NCBI GenBank assembly: GCA_018365455.1
Contig: JAGZJZ010000017.1
Location: forward strand, 72,552 to 136,551
Origin: Clostridiales bacterium
Lineage (GTDB): Bacteria; Bacillota; Clostridia; Lachnospirales; Lachnospiraceae
Direction: 5' to 3'
Length of the DNA: 64,000 bases
A program made the position numbers and the translations under genes. Positions within the stretch are counted from its first letter, which is position 1, and every line of letters starts with the position of its first letter. Under the pieces are notes generated by a model. The model searched no databases and was not told the origin of the DNA. It saw only the letters and a list, made by a program, of their open reading frames with translations. Positions 27,214 to 37,132 of this stretch are shown piece after piece.

Positions 27214-30200
27214 ATGAAAAGGAAGATAGGAAAAAGATTATTATCGATGTTTTTAAGTGCAGGCATGCTGGCAGGAACGGTTCTTCCGGCAGCAGCGAAG
27301 CCTGAGATGGATTCTAAAGATGCAGCGGCACAGATTGTGGTGGATTACAATACCAGTATTGGAACCGGAAGCCCCATGATTTTCGGTGGACTTGGAACAC
27401 CCGTTTCAGAGAGCAAGGCATGGAAAAGCCTGACCCGGGAAACGGGGTTAAAGGTAATGGGCGTAGATGTGGATCTGTCTAAACTATTCCCGGATGGTAC
27501 CGATGCAGATTCGGCGGTACTGGAATCCTATACCCATGTGGCAGGGGGAATTTTAACAAGAATAGAAGGGGCAGGCATCAAAGCTTTTATCACGTTTGAC
27601 CACATGCCCTCCTGGTATGCAGATACACCGGATAAAGCGGGAGCATATGCTGGAATGGTGGAGACATTTTTAGCTGCAGCTAAGGCAGATTACCAAGATA
27701 GTATCGGATATGTGGAGTTAAAACCGGAGATGTCCCTTAGCGCTGAGGAATTCACCAATGCTTATTATCAGGCGGCTGAAAAGGTCAGAAGACTGCTCCC
27801 TGAAGTACAGATCGGAGGAATGGGGTATGAGCTGAAGGATAAAAATGATTCCCTCAGTACTGCACCCAATGTTAAGGCGGCACTGAATGCCTATGAGGGC
27901 AAGGATGAATCCCTCCTTCAGTTTGTATCTTTCAAAGCTTATGCTGCAGATCCTACGACGGATTGGAAAAATGACGTTTTCGGAGAATTTAAACCCGGAA
28001 GAAAAGCAGTCAGAGCAGCCCTTAACAATGCAGATATGCCTCTTTTTCTAACCGGATGGTCGTCAGTGGATAAGGGAGAAAATAATCCGGACGGAACCAT
28101 CACCGGTGCAGACGGAATCAAGTATCATTCTCTGGCATTATTTAAGGCAATGCGTGACGGATGGGACTTGGTGCTGTTTGACGGGTCCGTAGATGATCGG
28201 ACAAATCCAGGAAGCTATATGTACACAGAAACGGATGGAACGGTTACGCTGAATCCATTTACGAAAGCTTATAGTTTGCTGAGCGGACAGATGGGATTGG
28301 GAGAAGGTGAGTTTAAGGTCGTATCCACCGATATGGGCAGCAGCTGGCCTGTGGACGATTCCATCGCAATGATTAATTCCGGGAATGAAGCCATGATGCT
28401 GCTGACTAATTTCGGGGACCAGCCCAAGCAGAATATCAGTATTGAACTGCAAAATGTGCCATACGAAGACGGTATCGTCACATTGAAAGGATATGCTGCC
28501 AATACTGGTCAGGAAGTATCCAAAGAAGTGGTATCTATACCGGATGTCTCGGTTCACAACGGAATTATTACGGCAACTCTTCCCATCATACCTGCAAAAT
28601 CAGCTATGGGGCTGGTAGTAAAAGGCGGAGTAAAAAGAACCCTGCCGGCGCAGTCAATGTATGAATTTGAAAGCCAGGATAATCATTTTGGAGGCAGCAC
28701 AGAAATTTCCTGGACAACCGGAGCTTCTTTTAACCGTACAGTAAAGGGCTTTGGAGGAGCGGATAATTTTGTTACGCTGCGCAAAGTCGCAGCAGACGGA
28801 ACAGGTACCTATAAGGCACATCTATACGCATCACCTTCCGGGAATGTCACCGGTACAAAAGTAAGCGTAAACGATGGAGAGCCCATGGACATTGATGTAT
28901 CTGGTATTTCATTAACGAATGATGTTTCGTTCGATATTTCTCTGGAAGGGGGAAATCAGAATACCATCAAGTTCTATACAGAATCCGGGGATTTAAGGCC
29001 GGACAGACTGGTTTTAGAATCAGGCGACGTTGCACTGTCCATCGGTATCCAGAATCTGAATACACTGGAAAAAGAAGGAGATGCCTATGTTCTGCCAAAG
29101 GTTAAGCAGGATTTTGTCATAGATGCAAGAATTTTCCCGGCATCTTCAGCTACGGGTAAGACGCTGGATTTTACTTCTTCAGACAGCGATGTGGTTTCGG
29201 TTAATGAAAATGGACTGCTTACCCCACATAGGGAGGGAACGGCTGAGATTACGGTAGGAATCAGAGGGGAAGCGGTTACCGTTTCATTTCCATTGATCAT
29301 CAAAAATTCCATTGCATCCGTATCATTGACACCGAAGACAGTAACGCTGAAACAAGGAGAGAGCCAGACACTTACCGCTGCCATTGTACCGTCAGATGCG
29401 GAAAATAAAAATTTAACATGGGAATCTTCCAGACCGGATATCGTCCGTGTAACTCCCGGGACAGATGGGACGGCTCTTGTTACCGCTGCCGGAGAGACCG
29501 GCGACTCTGTTATAACGGTTATTACAGAGGACGGGAACAAAAGAGATACTGCCGCAGTTAATGTAGTCGAACCGGTAGAAGGGGGGACCGTAACAATTGA
29601 TTACGGGAATACCATTGCAACGGGTTCACCTAAAATTTTTGGAGTAACTCATTATCCCAGCCTGGATGGGGAAGATTCGGACATCGGAGACCATTCTCAG
29701 GTATGGCCAATGCTGACAAATGAAGCAGGAGTCAGGTTCATGAGAGCGGATGCGCGACTGCAGGAAATTCTGCCCATCTGGACAAAAACACCGGATACGG
29801 ACTGGGCGCCTGCAGACGGAACCCAGGGCTCTGACCAGCCATCTTATGTGCGGTCCGATTATTATTATGTTCCAACGCCGGATGGATCTGAAAGAAACAG
29901 GTTTACCCTGGAAGGATACCGGGCGGATATGGACTATTATAAGCAGCGGGGAGAATATCTGAATGGTCTGTCTAATCCCGAGAACTGGAATACCGGCAGA
30001 CTGCTGCGCTGGGTGAAAGAGGCTAAAGCCCAGGGATATGAAGTGATGGTAATGACCTTCCAGATACCGGAATGGCTGTCGGCAGGAGTTGTTACCGGAA
30101 CGGCACATACGGAAAAGGTATGTAATGGTGCTCCAAAGGATTGGGAAGTTTACCGGGATATTATTAAGAAAGTATACCTGATGTTAAAGGCAGAGGGAAT

Positions 30201-33200
30201 TGACAGCTATGAGTTCCTGAATGAACCACATTGGTATGTACCTCAGGGCGGCGACCAGAGAGATCCCCAGGGGAATCCCTATCCATCAGGCAACAGGCAG
30301 AACCTGATTGCCGCAGACCAGTTCTATCAGGCAATTGATGCCATCTATGAAGCAGAAGGAGGCAGCAAGCCGGAAATTAAAATGGGCGGCGGCGCTGATG
30401 ACAGCTGGGGTGGCAGCTATGGTGTACTTGGAACGATATTATCGGAAAAGTATGAAAAATGGTTTGACAGAATTGACTTTATTTCTATTCATAAATACGG
30501 AGAGCGTCCGGCGAATCAGGATAACGGCAATCAGGGAGCCAATTCCAGAAACGCAAAGTACTGGCTGAGAAACAAGCTTGGAAGAGAGGTGCCTCTTTAC
30601 TTAAATGAGTATAATGTCAGCACCGGACAGCCTGTAAATGAAACTTACGGATATAAGAGTACAGGGTGGCATGCCAGAAATCTCATTGATATGATGACAG
30701 ACCAGTATGAGGGCGGCGGATACTATACCTGCTATCCCGCAGATGTGCCTATGGATGATTATGAGGCGAGTGCAGGCTGGATAGAGCGGGGTAAAGGCAT
30801 GTATACCTGGAATCAGGGAGATCCTTATCTGGCTAACTTTACAAAAACCTGGGGAATGTTATCCGTTAATCTGGGGCTTGGTAAAGGATACTTTGATGTG
30901 AAATCCAGTTCTATCCAGGGAGGCATGACACAGAGCGCAGGTGCTGTAAATGCAGACGGAACCCCGGTAGCCCTGATCAATAACTATACCGCAACCGCTT
31001 ATGACAACACAAAAGTGATTATGAAAAATGTTCCTTTTGCGAAAGGCGCAGAGATAACTGCCAAAATATATCCCTATACCTATGATTCGGATATCAGTCA
31101 TTTTGAAGCACAGATAATTACCGTATCCCAGGACGGAACTGCAGAAGTCGTGATACCGGTTATAGACGGATATGGCACGGCAGGCATCGTCTTAGAAGGG
31201 GAAATAACAGCTATCCCGGATACTACTTATGAATTTGAGTCTTATAAAAATAACCTGTCCGGTACCGCTAAGATCATGGAGCAGTCTGCCATGTCCAATG
31301 AAAGATATGTGGAACAGATGAATGGACTGGCTAATGCAGTAGAGATTCCCGTTAACAGCCAAAAAACCGTAAAAGCTATTATGGAAGTGAGTTATTCCGG
31401 TACGGGAAACCTGACTTATATTTTGGATGGACAGGAGCAGACCATAGCGCTGCCTGGTGGAAGCAACAGTGTTAATTTCCAGGTGAATCTAAAAGAAGGC
31501 ATAAACCGGATTTCGTTTTTTACGGACCAGCAGGACATCCGTATGGATAAACTGTTTAAACAGGAATTAAACAAGGAAGAACTGCAAAAGCTGGTTAACA
31601 GAGCATTTACCCCAGAAGGATATACGGATAAGAGCTGGAAGGTCTACGAAGAAGCGAAAGCCGGGGCACAGGCAGTGCTGGATAAGGAAGATGCATCCAT
31701 AGAAGAAGTGGAAGCAGCTTATATCAAACTGTCAGATGCTATTGATGCACTGGTGGCAATGGTGGATCTGCCGGCACTTATAGAGGAAGCACAGGCAAAA
31801 GACGCCGGTTTGTACACAACGGAGTCATGGCTTATTTTCGCTAAAGCACTGGCGGATGCAAAAGAAGTAATGGCGCAGCCAGACGCCTCACAGGAAAGCC
31901 AGGTAGAAACCTACTATATATTGCAAAAGGCAATGGAAGCCCTTATAAAACTTCCATCAGGAACCGAGAATATGCTTTCCGGAAAAGAGGCTGTTACAAA
32001 TTCTGAACTGGAAGTGGAAGGTACGTTAAATGCCACGGATGGAAACCGTTCCTGTTCTTACAATGATCCTTTTATACAGATTGCGGCAATTGGGGAAGAC
32101 AACGGACAGCCGGATACCTGGGAACCGTCTTATCTGCAATATGATCTGGGAGCAGAACGCCAGATCGAGAAAATGGATATTTACCGCACCTATTACGCAG
32201 ACGGGAATGTGGATATCCGGTGGTTAGACTGCCGGGTTGAAGTGAGTTCAAATCCGGAATTTCCGGAAGGGGAAGTTCAGCTTTTATTTGGACCGGAAGA
32301 TGTAGTCTCTAAGCCCTATCAGGAAACACCACAGGAAATAGTTCCGGATACGCCGGTAACAGCCCGGTATATCCGTATATACGGAAAAGGACATACCTGC
32401 AGCTGGGGCAGCAGTAATAAGATCAATATTTCAGAAGTAGAAGTATTTGGCAGCGGCGCTGCAGATACCTCCGTACTAGAAGCCATGATAGCGGAAGCAG
32501 AGCAGATAAAGGAAGCGGATTATACTTCGGAAAGCTTTGGCAGATTTTTAGCAGAACTGGAGCGGATCAGAGAGATTCTGGGAAATCCGGACCGGAACCA
32601 GGCAATGGTGAACCAGGGAGCTGCTGATCTTGATCGTATCATCCGTCAATTAGTGAAAAAAGCGGACTTTACGTCACTAAACGCTGCAATCGACCAGGCA
32701 GAGCAGATAGCAGGAGAGCAATATACACAAGAGAGCTATGAGGCGGTGGCGGCAGCCCTTGAAACAGCGCAAAGAATTGCTTCTGATGAGTTATCCCCAC
32801 AGACAGCGGTAGATCAGGCAGAGGCAGACCTCAGGGATGCTATGGGAAGATTAGTGCCAAAGGCAGATTTTACAGCCCTGAATAACCTGATCGCAGAAGC
32901 AAAGAGCAAAATCGAAACAGACTATACCCTGATCAGCTATCAGGAAATGAGAAAGGCATTAGAAGCAGCCCAGAGAACTGCAGCAGATGGATCTGCTTCA
33001 CAAGCAGCGGTAGATGAAGCGGCAGCCAGACTTAAAAAAGCATTGGATGAGCTGGTATATGTTCCTAAAACTGACTTTACAAAATTAAATGCTGTAATTG
33101 ATCAGGCAAAACGGCTTGTAAAAGCCGATTATACGGATGCCAGTTATCAGGTATTAGCAAACGCACTGAAGAATGCACAATTGGCTGCTTCAGATAAAGC

Positions 33201-33804
33201 ATCTGACCAAACCAGAGTTGACAGTGCTGTTGCAGCATTGAAAAGGGCAATCGACAGTCTGAAAAAGCGCAGCAATGCAGCGATTAAGATAAAACAAACA
33301 AAGTATAAAAAGACCTATGGCAGCAAAGCATTTTCTCTGGGCGCCCGGGCAAACTGTAAACTGAAGTATAAGAGCAGCAATACCAGGGTCGTTTCTGTGA
33401 ACAGCAAGGGTAAAGTGACGATAAAGGGGTCCGGCAAGGCAGTAATTACCCTCACCGCTTCGGCAAAAGACTTTAAAACAGCCGTGAAAAAAGTAACGAT
33501 TACCGTAAAACCAAAGAAAGCTATTATCAACAGTTTGAAATCACAGAAGAAAAAGACGGCAGCGGTAGTTTGGAAGCGGGATAAAAAGTCTTCCGGATAC
33601 CAGGTGCAGTATTCCCTCAGTAAAAAATTTGCCGGGTCAAAGACAAAGGTAAAAACGGTCTCGAAAAATAAAACCACCCGGCTGGAACTGAAAAAGCTAA
33701 AAACCAGAAAGACGTATTACGTTCGGGTCAGAAGCTATAAGAAAGCGGGAAATTCGAAAGTATATGGAAACTGGAGTAAGGTAAAGTCAGTAAAGGTAAT
33801 ATGA
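27214..33804 (+). CDS. Giant secreted multidomain glycosidase-like protein with a duplicated GH39-like module
   Basis: 2196 residues. Signal peptide 1-28 (cut after LPAAA). Module 1, about 40-470, GH39-like fold; 475-605, carbohydrate-binding-like (starts YEFES). 609-785, two bacterial Ig-like domains. Module 2, about 793-1330, a second GH39-like fold; 1337-1446, second YEFES domain. 1448-1583, two FIVAR repeats; 1586-1748, F5/8 type C (discoidin-like); 1750-2020, four FIVAR repeats; 2023-2102, Ig-like; 2103-2196, lysine-rich fibronectin III. Module 2 has NEPHWY (E1004) and LYLNEYN (E1132), fitting the acid/base and nucleophile of clan GH-A. Aligned positions in module 1 are K170 and G281, so module 1 is probably inactive. 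No sortase motif is seen. The neighbouring sugar transporter and GH36 enzyme suggest galactose-containing glycans; the substrate is unproven. Confidence 0.85.
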   Translation: MKRKIGKRLLSMFLSAGMLAGTVLPAAAKPEMDSKDAAAQIVVDYNTSIGTGSPMIFGGLGTPVSESKAWKSLTRETGLKVMGVDVDLSKLFPDGTDADSAVLESYTHVAGGILTRIEGAGIKAFITFDHMPSWYADTPDKAGAYAGMVETFLAAAKADYQDSIGYVELKPEMSLSAEEFTNAYYQAAEKVRRLLPEVQIGGMGYELKDKNDSLSTAPNVKAALNAYEGKDESLLQFVSFKAYAADPTTDWKNDVFGEFKPGRKAVRAALNNADMPLFLTGWSSVDKGENNPDGTITGADGIKYHSLALFKAMRDGWDLVLFDGSVDDRTNPGSYMYTETDGTVTLNPFTKAYSLLSGQMGLGEGEFKVVSTDMGSSWPVDDSIAMINSGNEAMMLLTNFGDQPKQNISIELQNVPYEDGIVTLKGYAANTGQEVSKEVVSIPDVSVHNGIITATLPIIPAKSAMGLVVKGGVKRTLPAQSMYEFESQDNHFGGSTEISWTTGASFNRTVKGFGGADNFVTLRKVAADGTGTYKAHLYASPSGNVTGTKVSVNDGEPMDIDVSGISLTNDVSFDISLEGGNQNTIKFYTESGDLRPDRLVLESGDVALSIGIQNLNTLEKEGDAYVLPKVKQDFVIDARIFPASSATGKTLDFTSSDSDVVSVNENGLLTPHREGTAEITVGIRGEAVTVSFPLIIKNSIASVSLTPKTVTLKQGESQTLTAAIVPSDAENKNLTWESSRPDIVRVTPGTDGTALVTAAGETGDSVITVITEDGNKRDTAAVNVVEPVEGGTVTIDYGNTIATGSPKIFGVTHYPSLDGEDSDIGDHSQVWPMLTNEAGVRFMRADARLQEILPIWTKTPDTDWAPADGTQGSDQPSYVRSDYYYVPTPDGSERNRFTLEGYRADMDYYKQRGEYLNGLSNPENWNTGRLLRWVKEAKAQGYEVMVMTFQIPEWLSAGVVTGTAHTEKVCNGAPKDWEVYRDIIKKVYLMLKAEGIDSYEFLNEPHWYVPQGGDQRDPQGNPYPSGNRQNLIAADQFYQAIDAIYEAEGGSKPEIKMGGGADDSWGGSYGVLGTILSEKYEKWFDRIDFISIHKYGERPANQDNGNQGANSRNAKYWLRNKLGREVPLYLNEYNVSTGQPVNETYGYKSTGWHARNLIDMMTDQYEGGGYYTCYPADVPMDDYEASAGWIERGKGMYTWNQGDPYLANFTKTWGMLSVNLGLGKGYFDVKSSSIQGGMTQSAGAVNADGTPVALINNYTATAYDNTKVIMKNVPFAKGAEITAKIYPYTYDSDISHFEAQIITVSQDGTAEVVIPVIDGYGTAGIVLEGEITAIPDTTYEFESYKNNLSGTAKIMEQSAMSNERYVEQMNGLANAVEIPVNSQKTVKAIMEVSYSGTGNLTYILDGQEQTIALPGGSNSVNFQVNLKEGINRISFFTDQQDIRMDKLFKQELNKEELQKLVNRAFTPEGYTDKSWKVYEEAKAGAQAVLDKEDASIEEVEAAYIKLSDAIDALVAMVDLPALIEEAQAKDAGLYTTESWLIFAKALADAKEVMAQPDASQESQVETYYILQKAMEALIKLPSGTENMLSGKEAVTNSELEVEGTLNATDGNRSCSYNDPFIQIAAIGEDNGQPDTWEPSYLQYDLGAERQIEKMDIYRTYYADGNVDIRWLDCRVEVSSNPEFPEGEVQLLFGPEDVVSKPYQETPQEIVPDTPVTARYIRIYGKGHTCSWGSSNKINISEVEVFGSGAADTSVLEAMIAEAEQIKEADYTSESFGRFLAELERIREILGNPDRNQAMVNQGAADLDRIIRQLVKKADFTSLNAAIDQAEQIAGEQYTQESYEAVAAALETAQRIASDELSPQTAVDQAEADLRDAMGRLVPKADFTALNNLIAEAKSKIETDYTLISYQEMRKALEAAQRTAADGSASQAAVDEAAARLKKALDELVYVPKTDFTKLNAVIDQAKRLVKADYTDASYQVLANALKNAQLAASDKASDQTRVDSAVAALKRAIDSLKKRSNAAIKIKQTKYKKTYGSKAFSLGARANCKLKYKSSNTRVVSVNSKGKVTIKGSGKAVITLTASAKDFKTAVKKVTITVKPKKAIINSLKSQKKKTAAVVWKRDKKSSGYQVQYSLSKKFAGSKTKVKTVSKNKTTRLELKKLKTRKTYYVRVRSYKKAGNSKVYGNWSKVKSVKVI

Positions 33805-33808
33805 GGGA

Positions 33809-33875
33809 TGTCAAAAAAATATATACAAACCAGACAGAAAAGTACATTCCAAAATGACCACATGATTTATATAAT
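33809..33875 (+). promoter_or_regulatory. Activator-dependent promoter of the first sugar ABC operon
   Basis: TATAAT at 33870-33875, with TACATTCCAAA from 33843 in the -35 position and a second, looser copy about 23 bp upstream. The distance from TACAT to the -10 is 27 nt, as at 27.1 kb. The two promoters align over about 65 bp. Confidence 0.75.
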
Positions 33876-33915
33876 GAAAGCACAATAACAGTTGTTAAGA
33901 ATAAGGAGGAATTGT

Positions 33916-35274
33916 ATGAAAAAGAAAAATCTTGCAAAAAAGGTGATGGCAGCAGGGATTGCAGCTGTCCTGATGATGTCAGCAGCAGCCTGCCAGAGCG
34001 GAGACAAAAAAGCTGCGGACGCGGACACTTCCAAAGAGCAGACTTCCGAAGCTTCGGCATCCGGTGATAAAGCAAAAGGCGGTGTAACCATTACCGTTGG
34101 ATTAAAAGCATCCCACGTAGAAATCTCCAATATTGAAACATTTAAAGAAAACTGGGAAGAAAAAACGGGAAATAAACTGGATATCCAGGCAATTGATGAT
34201 GACCAGTTCGACTCTCTTTTACAGACAAAAATGTCTACAAGCGGCATGTGGGATATCTTCATCGGAGATACCGGAACCCAGTCTACATCATACCAGCATG
34301 AAAAAAATCTGGTAGACTTATCCGGCGAAGCATGGGTTCAGAAGTTAACGGAAACAGGCAGGGAATTTGTAACGCATTCGGATGGAAAAGTGTATTGCTT
34401 CCCAAATGGCGGTGTCAATTCCTTTGGTATCGTTTATAACACAAAAGTATTTAAGGATAACGGACTGGAAGTACCTAAAACATACGAAGAGTTTGATGCG
34501 GCATGTGCTAAATTAAAAGATGCAGGCATTACGCCGATCTATGTATCCATGGCTGATTCCTGGACAGTAAATCAGATCATGAACGCTGAGTGGCCTAATA
34601 TTCTCAGTAAGAACCCGGATGCATTAGAAAAATTAAATAAGAATGAAATCCGCTGGGATTCACTTCCCGAATTTACACAGATGTTTGAAAGATTAAAAGG
34701 CTATGTAGATAAAGGATATTTAAATTCAGATATGTCCACTGCAACATATGAGATGGGACAGAAAGCCCTTGCTTCCGGACAGGCTGCTATGATGTATATG
34801 GGTGACTGGGCAGATCCTGAATATGTGAAAGTAGAGCCGGCAGGCGAGGGAAATATCGGAATGTTTGCAGCACCTTCCGCAGATGGTGACAGCCAGCTTG
34901 CAATTGCAGGTCCGGGCGGATATTATATCTCCAATCAGTGTAAGAATCCGGATGCAGCAAAAGATTTTATCAGTTTTATGGCTGAAGACGATAATTTACT
35001 TCTCAATATGAAGACCAGAGCATGTACTTCCGTATGGAATGATCTGGATGCGCCGAATTTAAGCGGAACTTTAAAGGACACACAGAAATATATCGATGAA
35101 GGCAAAACACAGATTCATTATAACCAGACATATGTTATAACACCGTCAGATGATGCAAACAGTGCATTTCTCTCTGATTTACTGGGACAGAAGACACCGG
35201 AGGAATGTGCGAAAATCTGGAGTGATGCAGTTATAACAGTAGGAAAACAGTTAGGGTTTGAAGGATTTAAATAA
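33916..35274 (+). CDS. Sugar ABC transporter substrate-binding lipoprotein
   Basis: 452 residues of the family 1 extracellular solute-binding fold. The N terminus is a lipoprotein signal with lipobox SAAC, so it is anchored on the outer face of the membrane. The ATG at 33916 follows AAGGAGG; an earlier in-frame start at 33892 is not used. It captures a sugar or oligosaccharide, probably the product of the giant enzyme encoded upstream, and passes it to the two permeases. It is the first gene of the operon, and a partial terminator behind it would keep its level above that of the permeases. Confidence 0.92.
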   Translation: MKKKNLAKKVMAAGIAAVLMMSAAACQSGDKKAADADTSKEQTSEASASGDKAKGGVTITVGLKASHVEISNIETFKENWEEKTGNKLDIQAIDDDQFDSLLQTKMSTSGMWDIFIGDTGTQSTSYQHEKNLVDLSGEAWVQKLTETGREFVTHSDGKVYCFPNGGVNSFGIVYNTKVFKDNGLEVPKTYEEFDAACAKLKDAGITPIYVSMADSWTVNQIMNAEWPNILSKNPDALEKLNKNEIRWDSLPEFTQMFERLKGYVDKGYLNSDMSTATYEMGQKALASGQAAMMYMGDWADPEYVKVEPAGEGNIGMFAAPSADGDSQLAIAGPGGYYISNQCKNPDAAKDFISFMAEDDNLLLNMKTRACTSVWNDLDAPNLSGTLKDTQKYIDEGKTQIHYNQTYVITPSDDANSAFLSDLLGQKTPEECAKIWSDAVITVGKQLGFEGFK

Positions 35275-35284
35275 AATCTGAGTA

Positions 35285-35361
35285 AGGGCAAGTATGGAAA
35301 TTCATTCCAGCCACTTGCCCTGAGAGTACAAACCACCATCGTTCATACGGAGGTGGTTTTT
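35285..35361 (+). terminator. Tandem hairpins between binding-protein and permease genes
   Basis: First hairpin AGGGCAAGT (35285-35293) with ACTTGCCCT (35313-35321). Second AAACCACC (35330-35337) with GGTGGTTT (35352-35359) followed by TTT, like a terminator. They probably protect the upstream mRNA and let only part of transcription continue. Confidence 0.7.
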
Positions 35362-35378
35362 GTATAGAAAGGAGCTGT

Positions 35379-36287
35379 ATGAAAGAAAAGAAGAAAAAAA
35401 GCAGCATGAATAAACTGGAAAAGAAATATTATCCACTTTATATTGTTATTCCGGGCGTTGCTGTTTTTACCATATTTTATATTTTTGCCATTGGGGGAGG
35501 ATTTATATTTTCCTTCACGGACTGGAGCATTTACAATTTTGAAGCGCCAAATTTTATCGGCATTTCTAATTTTCTGGATCTTTTTGCTTCCCAAAGCTTT
35601 CTTCCGGCGTTAGGCCATACTTTTCAATTTGCAGTAATAACAACCATTATTAAAGTAGGGATAGGATTGTGCTTTGCCCTTTTGCTGAACCGGGCATTTA
35701 AGGGAAGGAATTTTTTCCGTGCAGTGATCTTCCTGCCATGTACCATCGGTGCACTGGTAATCGGGTATGTATTTACCTTTATCCTGCAGCCGGATACGGG
35801 GATATTGAATATCTTCTTAAATAATATTGGACTTGGTGCATTAGCACTGAACTGGCTTGGAGATACCAATGTGGTGCTCTATTCCGTATGTACGGTGGAA
35901 TCCTGGATGTGGATCGGGTTTAACACCGCTATTATACTGGCGGGACTTCAGTCCATCTCCGGTGATTTATATGAGGCAGCCAGAATTGATGGTGCAAGTG
36001 CGTGGCAGACCACAAAATCCATCACCCTGCCCCTTGTCACGCCGTCGATTAATACAACCATTACTTTATGTGTCATTGGTGGATTTAATATATTTGATAT
36101 CGTAATGTCCATGACCAATGGTGGACCCAACGGAGCAACCCAGGTAATCAGTAAATTGTCATATGATGCCATGAGGGTTGGGACACTTGGTTACGCATCT
36201 GCAATTAACCTGGTACAGTTTCTGCTGATCGTTATTATTATTTCCCCGTTATTAAGTTTCTTAAGGAGAAGGGAGCCGGATATCTGA
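35379..36287 (+). CDS. Sugar ABC transporter permease 1 (CUT1)
   Basis: 302 residues with six membrane helices. The EAA loop that contacts the ATPase is EAARIDGASAWQTTKSITLP. The stop overlaps the next start by one base. It forms the channel with permease 2. No ATPase gene is present in the operon, so a shared MsiK-type ATPase from elsewhere is expected. Confidence 0.93.
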   Translation: MKEKKKKSSMNKLEKKYYPLYIVIPGVAVFTIFYIFAIGGGFIFSFTDWSIYNFEAPNFIGISNFLDLFASQSFLPALGHTFQFAVITTIIKVGIGLCFALLLNRAFKGRNFFRAVIFLPCTIGALVIGYVFTFILQPDTGILNIFLNNIGLGALALNWLGDTNVVLYSVCTVESWMWIGFNTAIILAGLQSISGDLYEAARIDGASAWQTTKSITLPLVTPSINTTITLCVIGGFNIFDIVMSMTNGGPNGATQVISKLSYDAMRVGTLGYASAINLVQFLLIVIIISPLLSFLRRREPDI

Positions 36288-37123
36288 TGAAAGCAAATTT
36301 AAAAACGAAAAGAGTTCTTTCAAAAACAGCGGTCTATGTGATCTGCATTCTCATGACATTTGCCGTAATTTTCCCATTTCTTCTCGTCATTCTGACGGCA
36401 TTTAAATCCGTGGAAGAATCAGCAGTAGTAACCCTTTCACTTCCAAAAGTATTTCTGTGGGAAAACTTCAGCTATGTTATTGAAAAAGGACAGCTGCTGC
36501 GGGCATTTAAAAATAGTTTTATCATAACCGGACTGGTTGTACTGCTGACCGTTTTGATCTCTTCCGTAACGGCCTTTATCATCTCACGGCGCAGCGATAA
36601 AACAAGCAAAGTACTTTCCGGATATTTTCTAATCGGAATGATTGCACCGCTGGCATTGATTCCTGAGGTTATTATCGTTAAGACACTGGGACTAAGCGGT
36701 ACCTATGCTTCCATTATTTTAATACATATTGCAGCCAGAATGCCGCTTAGTATCATGATCTATTCCGGTGTAATTAAGGGTATTCCAAGAGCACTGGATG
36801 AATCGGCAATGCTGGAAGGAGCAGGATTCTTCAATATGTTCTACCGGGTAATCTTCCCGTTGTTAAAACCTGCTATTTTTACAAATGTAATTATTACATT
36901 TATGGGTGTATGGAATGATTTCCAGATCTCATTATATTTCGTAACAGACACGGCAAAGAATACCGTACCGCTGAGTATCTACAGTTTTGTGGGGTATATG
37001 ACATATAAATGGAACTATGTGTGTGCATTTATTGTGTTGTCCATTCTTCCGATCCTGGTTGTGTATTGTGCGGCACAAAAATATATTGTGGATGGCATGA
37101 TTGCCGGAGCAGTTAAGAGTTAG
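36287..37123 (+). CDS. Sugar ABC transporter permease 2 (CUT1)
   Basis: 278 residues with six membrane helices and the EAA loop ESAMLEGAGFFNMFYRVIFP. It starts on the last base of the permease 1 stop codon and ends 9 nt before the GH36 gene, so all four genes form one operon. Confidence 0.93.
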   Translation: MKANLKTKRVLSKTAVYVICILMTFAVIFPFLLVILTAFKSVEESAVVTLSLPKVFLWENFSYVIEKGQLLRAFKNSFIITGLVVLLTVLISSVTAFIISRRSDKTSKVLSGYFLIGMIAPLALIPEVIIVKTLGLSGTYASIILIHIAARMPLSIMIYSGVIKGIPRALDESAMLEGAGFFNMFYRVIFPLLKPAIFTNVIITFMGVWNDFQISLYFVTDTAKNTVPLSIYSFVGYMTYKWNYVCAFIVLSILPILVVYCAAQKYIVDGMIAGAVKS

Positions 37124-37132
37124 GAGTATCAA

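Noticed and set aside
28138..29540. Minus-strand open frames opposite the giant glycosidase gene
   Set aside because: They have no ribosome binding sites or domains, and the plus-strand gene has a clear domain structure through the same region.
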